The notes under the pieces: model-generated
Told to the model about the DNA's origin: nothing
Seen by the model: the letters and a program-made list of their open reading frames with translations, nothing else
The model's database searches: none
Part shown: positions 1-9,131 of the stretch, piece after piece
How positions within the stretch are numbered: position 1 is the stretch's first letter
Layout of the letters: each line of letters opens with the position of its first letter
Position numbers and translations under genes: made by a program
Assembly (NCBI GenBank): GCA_028554795.2
Contig: CM068842.1
Span: 54,635,608-54,699,607, forward strand
Length of the DNA stretch: 64,000 bases
Direction of reading: 5' to 3'
Origin: Sinohyriopsis cumingii
Lineage: Eukaryota > Mollusca > Bivalvia > Unionida > Unionidae

Positions 1-945
1 TCTGAACTGAAGATAGCTCAGGTTGAATGAAAAGGTATGTTGAAGCAAAAGCTATTAGAAAACAGGTTAGGATGAGACTAGCTTCAGCAAGGTATTGGCT
101 AATGGCTTGAATTTCTTTGAGTTCAGCCATGTTACGACCCAGGACAGATTCCAGGGTGAGAGAATTAGGTCTATTCAAGTCAAAAGTAATGACTGATGAG
201 TATTGGGGTTTAGTACTAATAACTCTAAGGGGAGACCACTCCAAACTTCATCCTCAGCAAAATAACATTATAGCACTTTCACTGTGAAAACAAATTGGTA
301 TGATAATAAGTCACCGGTAGCTCTGGGGTGCTGGATTTGCAGTGTAGTTGAAGTTCTCCTAACATATTATGATCAGATAATGTACTTGAAGAAAAATAAT
401 GATGATTTTCTTTGAAGTCCAATCACTAATGCAAATTTAGTTGCGTGATACCTATAGAGGGGTCATCAGAGTTGCAGTTAAGTATTTTCTATCAATTTCA
501 TATAAACTGAGTAACTAAAGTCACATGGCATTAACTTTAAAAAAAAAGAAAACTGCCTTTTCTGGGTACCATGTTATGTTTAAATGGAAGAACCATAATC
601 AGTTTTCTAATTTCACACTTCAATTAGGATTGGAATTTGGTAGTCTTTGGAAATGGCCTTTTAAAACATCCAATTTTGGACTAAACGTTTCAAAGCATAA
701 CTGGATTTTGGTTTTGATTGCTTATTCATAAGTTCCTTATTTTCACTGCTATACAGATCTGATTTCTCAAAACAGTGTACCAAGTTTGAACAGTTATCAC
801 AATTGTGATAGGCATATAATAAAACAGGAAAACTAAACATTTATATTTTCTTTACAAAAATGATTATAGTTCCATAGCATCTGTTGATACTTCCTAAGAC
901 ATTAAATTAGGCTGCTCCTACATCACTCCTAATCATCATTGCTGA
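1..945. other. LZTR1 intron, nothing recognised
   Basis: AT-rich sequence left of the 38-bp satellite. I see no LZTR1 exon (the second BACK would be expected further left), no other recognisable coding sequence and no clear repeat. A 68-residue open frame at 525-731 starts in an A-run and looks like chance. Confidence 0.5.
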
Positions 946-2500
946 TGTGAACACTGACAAGTGCCATTGGATACAGAAATCAGTATGTACACTGACAAGT
1001 GCCATTGGATACAGAAGTCAGTATGTATACTGACAAATGCCATTGGATACTGAAGTCAGTATGTATACTGACAAGTGTCATCGGATACAGAAGTCAATAT
1101 GTACACTGACAAGTGCCAATGGATACAGAAGTCAGTATGTATACTGACAAGTGCCATTGGATACAGAAGTCAGTATGCATACTGACAAGTGTCATTGGAT
1201 ACAGAAGTCAATATGTATACTGACAAGTGCCATTGGATACAGAAGTCAGTATGTGCACTGACAAGTGCCATTGGATATGGAAGTCAGTATGTACACTATC
1301 AAGTGCCATTGGATATGGAAGTCAGTATGTACATTGACAAATGCCATTGGCTATGGAAGTCAGTATGTACACTGACAAGTGCCATTGGTTATGGAAGTCA
1401 GTATGTATACTGACAAGTGCAATTGATATGGACGTCATGCACATTGACAAGTGCCATTGGCTATGGAAGTCAGTATGTACATTGACAAGTGCCATTGGAT
1501 ACGGAAGTCAGTATGTATATATACAAGTGTCATTAGATATGGAAGTCAGTATGCACATTGACAAGTGCCATTGGCTATGGAAGTCAGTATGCACACTGAT
1601 AAGTGCCATTGGCTATGGAAGTCAGTATGCACACTGATAAGTGCCATTGGCTATGGAAGTCAGTATGTATATAGACAAGTGCCATTGGATATGGAAGTCA
1701 GTATGTATATAGACAAGTGCCATTGGATATGGAAGTCAGTATGCATATAGACAAGTGCCACTGGATATGGAAGTCAGTATGAACATTGACAAGTGCCATT
1801 GGCTATGGAAGTCAGTATGTAGACTGACAAGTGCCATTGGATATGGAAGTCAGTATGTATATAGACAAGTGCCACTGGATATGGAAGTCAGTATGAACAT
1901 TGACAAGTGCCATTGGCTATGGAAGTCAGTATGTATATGGACAAGTGCCATTGGATATGGAAGTCAGTATGCACACTGACAAGTGCCATAGGATATGGAA
2001 GTCAGTATGTATATGGACAAGTGCCATTAGATATGGAAGTCAGTATGCACATTGACAAATGCCATTGGATATGGAAGTCAGTATGTATATGGACAAGTGC
2101 CATTGGATATGGAAGTCAGAATGCACACTGACAAGTGCCATAGGATATGGAAGTCAGTATGTATATGGACAAGTGCCATTAGATATGGAAGTCAGTATGC
2201 ACATTGACAAATGCCATTGGATATGGAAGTCAGTATGTACACTGATAAGTGCCATTGGATATGTAAGTCAGTATGCATATTGACAAGTGCCACTGGCTAT
2301 GGAAGCCAGTATGCACATTGACAAGTGCCATTGGATATGAAGTCAGTATGTATATGGACAAGTGCCATTAGATATGGAAGTCAGTATGCACATTGACAAG
2401 TACCATTGGATATGGAAGTCAGTATGCACATTGACAAGTACCATTGGATATGGAAGTCAGTATGTACATTGACAAGTGCCATTATATATGGAAGTCAGTA
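946..2500. repeat. 38-bp tandem satellite, about 41 copies, left of retrotransposon
   Basis: Unit near gacaagtgccattggatatg plus gaagtcagtatgtacatt. Early copies carry 'ggatacagaag', later ones 'ggatatggaag'. The junction tetramers alternate (tgtatac, tgcacac, tgtatatag, tgtatatgg). In the right half a 152-bp (4 x 38) block recurs. The six 60-98 residue open frames here are a by-product of the period and are not genes. Confidence 0.97.
2496..2500. repeat. Target-site duplication CAGTA, left copy
   Basis: CAGTA directly abuts TGTGATG of the 5' LTR and is repeated directly after the 3' LTR. Caution: CAGTA also occurs in every satellite unit, so the match alone is weaker proof than usual. Its exact position at both LTR edges supports it. 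Confidence 0.8.
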
Positions 2501-3715
2501 TGTGATGTTTTACCCCAACCCCTTGTATTATACATGTATTTATAAGTCTGTAAGTGGAGCCAGGTAAGCTTTGTTTTTCCAAGTACCTAAGTTGGCTGAT
2601 CCTCTTACGTAACCCAGTCTTTGTTTGAGCTCTTGAGTGGAAATCTGGCGGGAATCTTTGTACATGGGAACACGTGACGTAGACAACTTCAAAGAGCCGG
2701 AAGCCGACAATGGTAGGCTGGACAGTACATGGGGTCACACAGACTGACATTTTATGATTGACAGTTCGATCAAATGACCAGAGTCCGTCGCCATCCAATC
2801 GGGATGCGTTGTAGGTGGGACTTGATTCGAGAAACTGGCATAAGACTTGAACAAGCCTGAAATTCGTCAGTTGGTGTTTAAGAGTCGCAGTGACACACAC
2901 TCCATTAGCCATTCGTAAAAATTGGCGGAATTTAGGAAATTCATGAAATAGCTTCGATCAGGTAAGTTTGATGTTACGTTGATTCTGCTTGATACGACTG
3001 CTGTTAATTGAAGAGAATTTGTCGTATGTATACATTTTACTTGTATTGAAGTATGAATAGTTAATTATGACCTTAATATTTTGCATTTTTTTTTTTCATG
3101 ACTTTAGCTAGTACTTTTGTTTACGATTGATTACGATGTTGATTCGTTGCATCATTATTCATAATGTTACTATGTACACCTTATTGGTGAGGCGAAAATG
3201 TTCTCTTCTTTCGCTAGTAATATGTGTGCATATTACTTCGTGGATTATTACGTTTACGCCCTTTTGAAAGGACGATTTGTATTTGTGAAGAATTGTATTG
3301 CTCGCTAGCCGCTATAAGAATTAATATTGTAACTCTTTGCGTAGTTATATTTTGGTAGACAAGAAATTTGTTTTTTTTGCCATTGAGTAACGGATTGCCG
3401 TTTATCACCCTTTGAATGTGAATATTGTGGATTTGGTACGCTTGTGTAGGAAATATATATAAATATATATAAATATACAGATAGTCATATTACTAATCGT
3501 AGTAATATTTTAGTACAATCATATTTGAAATATTTTGTACGTATATACTGATAGGGCTCAGTATGTAGATATTTGAATCCTTTGTGTGATTGTGTTATGG
3601 CGCCATTTTTGTAAGCGGCGGAAGTGTATGGGAATTTCGATGTGTGCGCATGCGCGACCCAAATGTCCCGCCTTAAACTGATGGTTCAGTTCAGTGACGT
3701 AGTGTGAGGGAAGAT

Positions 3716-3723
3716 TTTTATAA
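3716..3723 (+). promoter_or_regulatory. Putative LTR TATA box
   Basis: TTTTATAA inside the 5' LTR, followed about 30 bp later by the purine-rich repeat block. The same site is present in the 3' LTR. Assigned by position and sequence only; the transcription start is unknown. Confidence 0.35.
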
Positions 3724-4212
3724 CCCTATGCTAATGCATTATACCTTTCAACAGGAAGCTTTCGGGGGACGAAAGAATTTCAGAGAATTTCGGGGGACGA
3801 GAGAAGTTCAGAGAATTTCGGGTGACGGTGAGAGATACCGAGTGAATTTCGGGTGACCTCAAGGGATACCGTCAAGGGTTCAGGATACTAGAAGAGGAAC
3901 CGGAAGTCAAGATAACGGCAAGGAACAAGGATTATAGAAGAGGAAGCGGAAGTGGAGATCACGAAAGGAGAGAAAGACAAGGGAACGAAGAGATTTAGAT
4001 GAGTAGCACTCAAGAAGGGAAAAATCTCCTCACACTGTGAACTTAAATGATGATCAAAGGGATCATTGGGTGAAAGAGAGACATTGATTACTTTAAATTC
4101 TTTTAAATTTCATTTATTAAATTGTTATTGTTTAAATTTCATCTTTGTATTTCTTTTAATTTAACTGTCGGCATTGCTGACTGGGGGCTCGTAGCCATAA
4201 ATATATTTAGTC

Positions 4213-4218
4213 AATAAA
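4213..4218 (+). terminator. Putative LTR polyadenylation signal
   Basis: AATAAA 110 bp before the end of the LTR. The functional copy would be the equivalent in the 3' LTR at 10871-10876. Assigned by sequence only. Confidence 0.4.
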
Positions 4219-4329
4219 TAATATAGTGTCCAGAATTAACCTTCTGAATAAGGACCAGGGGAACTTCTCATAACTCGTTAAAGTCTATAAGAAGAACCCC
4301 ACCCCTAGACAACCAGGACACCCCCACAG

Positions 4330-4353
4330 TGGGCGCTTCGTCCAGGATATGAA
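4330..4353 (+). promoter_or_regulatory. Primer binding site, tRNA-Pro-like
   Basis: Starts one base after the 5' LTR with TGGGCGCTTCGTCCAGGAT. Compared with the complement of the animal tRNA-Pro 3' end (TGGGGGCTCGTCCGGGAT, the site used by several retroviruses) it has one extra T and two changes over the first 19 bases. The similarity extends another five bases with one change. Hence a tRNA-Pro primer is the best guess; the mismatches leave room for a variant tRNA. Confidence 0.55.
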
Positions 4354-4651
4354 TTAGACATATATATTATTTTGGGACTTAAAGTTATTGGTAGAAGTAT
4401 TAGTGAACAGTGTGAGATATTTTCCATTCTTTGTATTTGAAATTTTGTGATTTTCTCATCTTGTATTTTATTGTCATATGTGCAGGCTTTGTAGATCTTC
4501 CATTCATAGCAGTACGTGTGAAGCAGATATCGAACAAATATCTTACCTGAACGAAACTAGTTGTTGTCGACAGGTAAGTATTTAAACTGGTATTACAAAT
4601 ATCTGTATATTGTTTGAATTTTGAGACAAGGTATCACTTTACATTAGTATA

Positions 4652-5989
4652 ATGGCTACCAAACGACAAATGATAAAGGAATACCGCGCCATGGGGTCGG
4701 AAGATCTGGGATACGAGGGAGATCGCCTGGCAACCTTTATAGAAGAAAGGATCAAGGAATGGAAGGCCGAAAAAGCAGCGGAAAGAGAAGCCCAGAGAGA
4801 ACTAGCCAAGATAGCAGCGGACCAAGAACTAGCCAAGATAGCAGCGGACCAAGAGTTAGCCAAGATAGCAGCGGACCGAGACGCCCAGAAAGAGCTGGAG
4901 CTAGCCAGACTCGCTCACACTCTGGAGATGGAAAGGGTCAGAGTTGAAGCTAGGACCAACGGACGGGACAACGCCAGTACAAGCTCTGGAACAACCGGCC
5001 AACCTTTCATCGACCACCGGATAGTCCAGATCAACATGTCACGCTTCAATGATAGGGAGGAGGCTATTGACGATTTTCTCGTCCAGTTTGAGAAACTCGC
5101 ACGCGCTCATCAGGTCCCTGAACAGCACTGGGCCATTAATGTCTCAGCCTTTTGGCAAGGTGCAGCTCGGGAAGTCTACCACGGCTTAACTGCAGAAGAG
5201 GCTGATGACTACACTGCCCTCAAGAAGGCGCTTCTCTGCCATTACCGGCTGACCGCCGAGACTTACCGGAAACTTTTCCGGGACTCGGTGAAAAAGGTAA
5301 CAGAGACCCACTCTCAATTCCACAACCGTGTTCGAGGTTTATTTGAGAAGTGGATGAAAATGGCCGAAGTCGAACGCACGTACGAAGGGCTACGCGAGGT
5401 AATACTCAAGGAACATGTCCTGGGTACTTACCATCGCGAGTTGACAGTTTTCTTAGCAGAAAGAGAACACCGGACGCTCGAAGAGATCGCTAACATGGCG
5501 GAGCGATACGAGCAGGCGCACTCGAAGAGTGGAGGTTCCGGGGTTGCTGACCGACCCCGACCCTCTGAGTCGCGTCGTATGGGGGAGGTTGAGCCGGCTG
5601 TCCGTAACCGTCAGGGCGACGGGAAGGTCGGAGGGGCACCTACAGGTAGGGCTGCCGCCTATCGACCTGGACAGGCCTCACCCACGAAACCAGGACTTGC
5701 AAGTCGGCGAGGGCCGCCGACATGTTTTAATTGCAAGCGCCTGGGGCATTTTGCCAGGGACTGTCCCAAGGGCAGGCAGACCCAGGTGAATGTCGTAGCT
5801 AAGAAGGAATGTGTGCCGGAAGCGAGTCGCAACCCAGCCAACCTTGCGGCCGCAACTGTCAATGGTGAAGGCGCCAATATCTTGTATGACACTGGGTGTA
5901 GCGTCCCCGCGCTTGTCGACAAGAAATGTCAAGCCGGAGGACTATACTGGGGAGGTGATAGAAGTTCAGTACGCGAACTGCGCGCGTGA
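4652..5989 (+). CDS. Gag plus start of protease (retrotransposon)
   Basis: 445-residue frame from an ATG in good context (ATAATGG). The N-terminal third is charged and helical, with three tandem ELAKIAAD repeats (about residues 49-75), a probable coiled coil. Next comes a Ty3-type capsid. Its C-terminal half (about 209-290: LFRDSVKK ... FEKWMK ... LREVILKEHVL ... ERYEQA) resembles the SCAN domain. A basic Gly/Arg/Pro linker leads to a CCHC zinc knuckle at residues 358-371 (CFNCKRLGHFARDC). The frame then enters the aspartic protease, with active site DTG at 413-415 (LYDTGCS). A frameshift about 35 bases later (5918-5935) throws it out of frame, so residues after about 425 are not genuine. The protease continues in the next frame, so the intact parent probably had Gag and protease in one frame. 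Confidence 0.9.
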   Translation: MATKRQMIKEYRAMGSEDLGYEGDRLATFIEERIKEWKAEKAAEREAQRELAKIAADQELAKIAADQELAKIAADRDAQKELELARLAHTLEMERVRVEARTNGRDNASTSSGTTGQPFIDHRIVQINMSRFNDREEAIDDFLVQFEKLARAHQVPEQHWAINVSAFWQGAAREVYHGLTAEEADDYTALKKALLCHYRLTAETYRKLFRDSVKKVTETHSQFHNRVRGLFEKWMKMAEVERTYEGLREVILKEHVLGTYHRELTVFLAEREHRTLEEIANMAERYEQAHSKSGGSGVADRPRPSESRRMGEVEPAVRNRQGDGKVGGAPTGRAAAYRPGQASPTKPGLASRRGPPTCFNCKRLGHFARDCPKGRQTQVNVVAKKECVPEASRNPANLAAATVNGEGANILYDTGCSVPALVDKKCQAGGLYWGGDRSSVRELRA

Positions 5990-6827
5990 CTCATTACCAG
6001 TAGCTGTCATTGACCTCGATTCACCATACGTGAAGGGGAAAATTGAAGCTGCTTGCTTGGAGGGGCTATCACATGACGTCATATTGGGTTGCCGTTATGT
6101 GTTACCCCAGCCGAACCCCGAAACCTGCACACCTATGCCAGTGAGTGCTGTTGAAACCAGGGCCATGAGTCGACAGCCGAAACAAAAGCCAATCCAAGTT
6201 ACATCGACACCGGTTAGTAATGTTATTCCAGCGGAGTTAAGGAAGCTGCAACAGGAGGACGCAACTCTGGCGCAGTTGCACAAACACGCAGAAGCGGGAA
6301 CAGAAAGGGAAACTCCGAACGGCGCGGTGAAGTTTGTCTACAAGAAGGGAATCTTGTATCGCCACGCCAGGAAACACAACGAACACTTCAAGCAAGTCGT
6401 CGTGCCAAAGGAAAAGCGTTGCGAAGTACTGAAACTTGCACACGAGAGTCTCATGGGTGGACACATGGGAATTGCTAAGACGCGTGACCGTCTTGTAAAA
6501 GAGTTTTACTTGCCAGGGGTCCAGGGAGACGTAAAACGGTTCTGTCTCTCCTGTGACAAATGCCAGAGAATGGCACCGAAAACGGATCAGCGACCCATCC
6601 CTTTGGGGAGTACGCCCCTTATCGATGAACCATTTAGACGTGTTGCCATGGATTTAATCGGACCGATAAAACCCGCGTCTGCGCACAGAAATCGATATAT
6701 TTTAACGGTTGTCGATTATGCTACACGCTATCCGGAGGCCGTTGCGTTGCGTAACATTGACACGGAAACCGTCGCAGAAGCTCTGTTTGCGATCTGGTCA
6801 AGAGTCGGAGTGCCGACGAGATCTTGA
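5925..6827 (+). CDS. Protease C-terminal half and integrase N-terminal half (frame broken)
   Basis: The open frame technically starts at 5811, but only from about 5925 does it carry element protein. It resumes the protease (EDYTGEVIEVQYA ... HDVILG, the ILG motif at the end of the fold). A 60-residue linker follows, then the integrase zinc finger with His at 6441 and 6462 and Cys at 6552 and 6561. The catalytic core opens with AMDLIGPI (first Asp codon at 6651) and VVDYATRYPEA. The frame stops at 6825-6827 because of a one-base loss near 6818. Integrase follows protease directly, with no reverse transcriptase between them, which is the key evidence for the Gmr1-type order. Confidence 0.88.
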   Translation, partial: NVKPEDYTGEVIEVQYANCARDSLPVAVIDLDSPYVKGKIEAACLEGLSHDVILGCRYVLPQPNPETCTPMPVSAVETRAMSRQPKQKPIQVTSTPVSNVIPAELRKLQQEDATLAQLHKHAEAGTERETPNGAVKFVYKKGILYRHARKHNEHFKQVVVPKEKRCEVLKLAHESLMGGHMGIAKTRDRLVKEFYLPGVQGDVKRFCLSCDKCQRMAPKTDQRPIPLGSTPLIDEPFRRVAMDLIGPIKPASAHRNRYILTVVDYATRYPEAVALRNIDTETVAEALFAIWSRVGVPTRS

Positions 6828-6846
6828 CCGATAAGGAACACAATTT

Positions 6847-8991
6847 ATGAGTCGTGTGATGGCGGAGGTGAATCGTCTCATGTCGATTAAACACCTCACG
6901 ACTACACCGTATCACCCCCAATGTAACGGATTGGTCGAACGGTTTAATGGGACCTTGAAAAACACGCTCAAGAAATTGTGCGAAGGCCGCCCCAAGGATT
7001 GGGACCGGTATATTCCGGTCATGCTTTTTGCATACCGGGAAGTACCGCAAGCGAGTTTGGGGTTCTCTCCATTTGAACTCTTGTACGGGAGAACCGTACG
7101 CGGCCCAATCGCCGTACTGAGACAGCTGTGGACAGACGACCACGCTGTAGAGGAAGTACGCACTACCTACCAGTACGTCGCGGACTTGCGCAACAAACTG
7201 GAAGAGGTTTGTTCTCTCGCGCAAGAAAATCTCAAACGAGCTAAGGCGCAACAGGCGAAAAATTACAATAAGCGCGCAAAACCACGTCAATTTGAGGTAG
7301 GGGACAAAGTGTTGTTGTTGTTGCCCCAGGAACACAACAAGTTGCAAGTTTCCTGGAGGGGTCCATACGTCGTCACCAAGAAGGTCGGAGGTCAAACCTA
7401 CCGGATACAGCTACTGACGAAAGAGAAATTGTACCATGCCAATTTGCTCAAGAGGTACCTGGAAAGGGAGACCGCCAGCGATTTTGTTGTCGCAGCGATA
7501 GTCACCGAGGATATCGAAGGCGATACGGAAGGTGCTAACACTGTCCCGAGCTGTCCATTAACGAGGGCCGAGACTCCGTCGGACGTGGAGTGTGACCCCA
7601 TGTTAACTGAAGGGCAGCGGAATGAGATAGAGACCTTGCTGGCCGGATATTCCGACGTGCTAACAGAAAAACCCGGGAGGACGACGCTTGTCGAGTTCGG
7701 GTTAAAGATGGTGGACGACCGACCAGTTCAGTGTAAACCCTACCCCTTGCCCCACGCGAAACGACAAGTTGTAAGGGAAGAAATCGAGCAGATGATTGCT
7801 CTGGGAGTAATCGAACCTGCCGACTCTCCGTACAGCTCACCAGTAGTCTTAGTGCAGAAGAAGGACGGCACCCATCGGTTCTGCGTCGACTACCGGAAGC
7901 TGAATCAGGTGACAGAATTTCAAGTTGAAATGCTACCTGACCCCGAACATATCTTCGCTTCGGTCTCGAAAGCGAAATATTTTTCCAAACTGGATTTGTC
8001 CAAGGGGTATTGGCAAATTCCGGTAAGGAAAGAAGACCAACCGAAGCTTGCTTTTGCTACTTCCGACGGGACATACCAATGGTTGGTGATGCTGTTCGGG
8101 GTACAAAACGCGCCCAGCGTCTTTACCAGAATGATGCAGAAGTTGTTGGAGCCCTTGCGCGATAGGGGTGTCCACAACTTCATGGATGACCTCTTGTTAG
8201 CTACAGAGACATGGGGTGAACACCTCGCCCTGTTAGCTGACGTTTTGGAGCGGCTACGTCAGGAGGGCTTGACAGCCCGCCCTTCCAAATGTCACCTTGG
8301 TTTCAGGACATTAGACTATTTAGGACATACCCTGAGCCAAGGCACGCTGTCTCCAGAGAAGTCGAAGGTGGAGCAGTTGAGAAACGCCGCACGCCCCACC
8401 ACGAAAACGGAAGTGAGGTCATTCCTGGGACTGGCCGGATATTACCGGAGGTATGTCGCTAATTTCAGCGCGATTGCGGGCCCGTTGTCTGACCTAACCA
8501 AGAAACGGACCCCGAGTAAGTTCGTTTGGACAGATGCGTGTGAGCACGCATTCCAAACGCTAAAGGATAGACTTACATCCGACACCGTTGTTCCTCTACC
8601 GGACTTGGATAAAGAATTCGTTCTGCGCACCGATGCATGCGACACGGGACTGGGAGCAGTACTGCTCCAGGAGCATGACAAGACGCTTTTTCCTGTCGCA
8701 TACGGCAGCCGGAAGTTGTCTGCTGCCGAGAAGAATTACTCAGTATCGGAGAGGGAATGTCTCGGAATCGTGTTCGGCATATCACGGTTCGAGCGATACC
8801 TATATGGATGTAAGTTCATATTGGAGACCGACCACCAACCACTCGCCTATCTGGCGCAGGCAAAGTTGTCCAATGGTCGATTGATGCGATGGTCGCTGTT
8901 TTTACAGCAGTACCAGATGCAGATCAGATACGTGAAAGGATCTGAAAACGTAGGCGCAGATTTCATGAGTAGAAGCGCCGAAATGATATAG
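6847..8991 (+). CDS. Integrase C-terminal half, reverse transcriptase and RNase H (retrotransposon)
   Basis: 714 residues. Residues 1-35 finish the integrase core, with the third catalytic residue Glu31 in NGLVERFNGTL. Residues 170-174 (WRGPY) mark the GPY/F module that ends Ty3-type integrases. After a linker, reverse transcriptase spans about 281-560, with VDYRKLN, LDLSKGYWQI, FGVQNAPS and the catalytic FMDDL at 445-449. RNase H follows to about 705, with Asp596 in RTDAC, SERECLG, ETDHQPLAYL and GADFMSR. The frame ends TAG/ATAG just before a short 3' leader. No chromodomain and no envelope follow. The ATG at 6847 is internal, created by the break, not a real start. The short stretch holding the second catalytic Asp of integrase (codon at 6830) lies between two one-base losses near 6818 and 6834, so this copy cannot make active integrase from one frame. 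Confidence 0.93.
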   Translation: MSRVMAEVNRLMSIKHLTTTPYHPQCNGLVERFNGTLKNTLKKLCEGRPKDWDRYIPVMLFAYREVPQASLGFSPFELLYGRTVRGPIAVLRQLWTDDHAVEEVRTTYQYVADLRNKLEEVCSLAQENLKRAKAQQAKNYNKRAKPRQFEVGDKVLLLLPQEHNKLQVSWRGPYVVTKKVGGQTYRIQLLTKEKLYHANLLKRYLERETASDFVVAAIVTEDIEGDTEGANTVPSCPLTRAETPSDVECDPMLTEGQRNEIETLLAGYSDVLTEKPGRTTLVEFGLKMVDDRPVQCKPYPLPHAKRQVVREEIEQMIALGVIEPADSPYSSPVVLVQKKDGTHRFCVDYRKLNQVTEFQVEMLPDPEHIFASVSKAKYFSKLDLSKGYWQIPVRKEDQPKLAFATSDGTYQWLVMLFGVQNAPSVFTRMMQKLLEPLRDRGVHNFMDDLLLATETWGEHLALLADVLERLRQEGLTARPSKCHLGFRTLDYLGHTLSQGTLSPEKSKVEQLRNAARPTTKTEVRSFLGLAGYYRRYVANFSAIAGPLSDLTKKRTPSKFVWTDACEHAFQTLKDRLTSDTVVPLPDLDKEFVLRTDACDTGLGAVLLQEHDKTLFPVAYGSRKLSAAEKNYSVSERECLGIVFGISRFERYLYGCKFILETDHQPLAYLAQAKLSNGRLMRWSLFLQQYQMQIRYVKGSENVGADFMSRSAEMI

Positions 8992-9094
8992 ATCATTTGT
9001 TATATTTTCGTGTTCATACTCAGTTTAGCATTTAGTTCATTTTGCTGATTTTGTTCTTTATATCGTGTAACACTTTTGCTTTTTTAGTTTGAGT

Positions 9095-9116
9095 GAATAA
9101 AATCCTGATTTTATTC
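9095..9116 (+). other. Perfect inverted repeat before polypurine tract
   Basis: GAATAAAATC and GATTTTATTC form a perfect 10-bp inverted repeat with a 2-base loop, 5-9 bases before the G-run. It could form a hairpin in the genomic RNA next to the plus-strand primer site. Function inferred only. Confidence 0.6.
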
Positions 9117-9121
9117 TCAAG

Positions 9122-9131
9122 CGTGGGGGGA
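9122..9131 (+). promoter_or_regulatory. Polypurine tract
   Basis: gcgtGGGGGGA directly abutting the 3' LTR, the expected plus-strand primer for LTR elements. It fixes the LTR start at 9132. Confidence 0.8.

Larger units (their letters stand above)
2501..4328 (+). repeat. 5' LTR (1828 bp)
   Basis: Aligned by eye with the 3' LTR it differs at about nine positions plus one 27-bp indel, roughly 0.5% substitution. An LTR this long is unusual for a Ty3/gypsy element. It has a TATA-like stretch (3716-3723), purine-rich repeats of the type gaatttcgggggacga just after it (3760-3860) and an AATAAA at 4213-4218. Confidence 0.95.

Noticed and set aside
1189-2283. Overlapping open frames of 60-98 residues with repeated KCHWLWKSV-type motifs
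   Set aside because: They are translations of the 38-bp satellite; three units make 38 codons, so frames stay open by periodicity. No start context or splice structure.
2457-2912. Antisense 151-residue frame in the 5' LTR, and a 161-residue partner at 9058-9543
   Set aside because: The shared part exists only because LTRs are identical. Both run past the LTR edge into unrelated sequence, and no known domain is visible.
5918-5935. Programmed frameshift between Gag and Pol
   Set aside because: The frame change falls inside the protease fold, after its active site, and I see no slippery heptamer there. A lesion is more likely.
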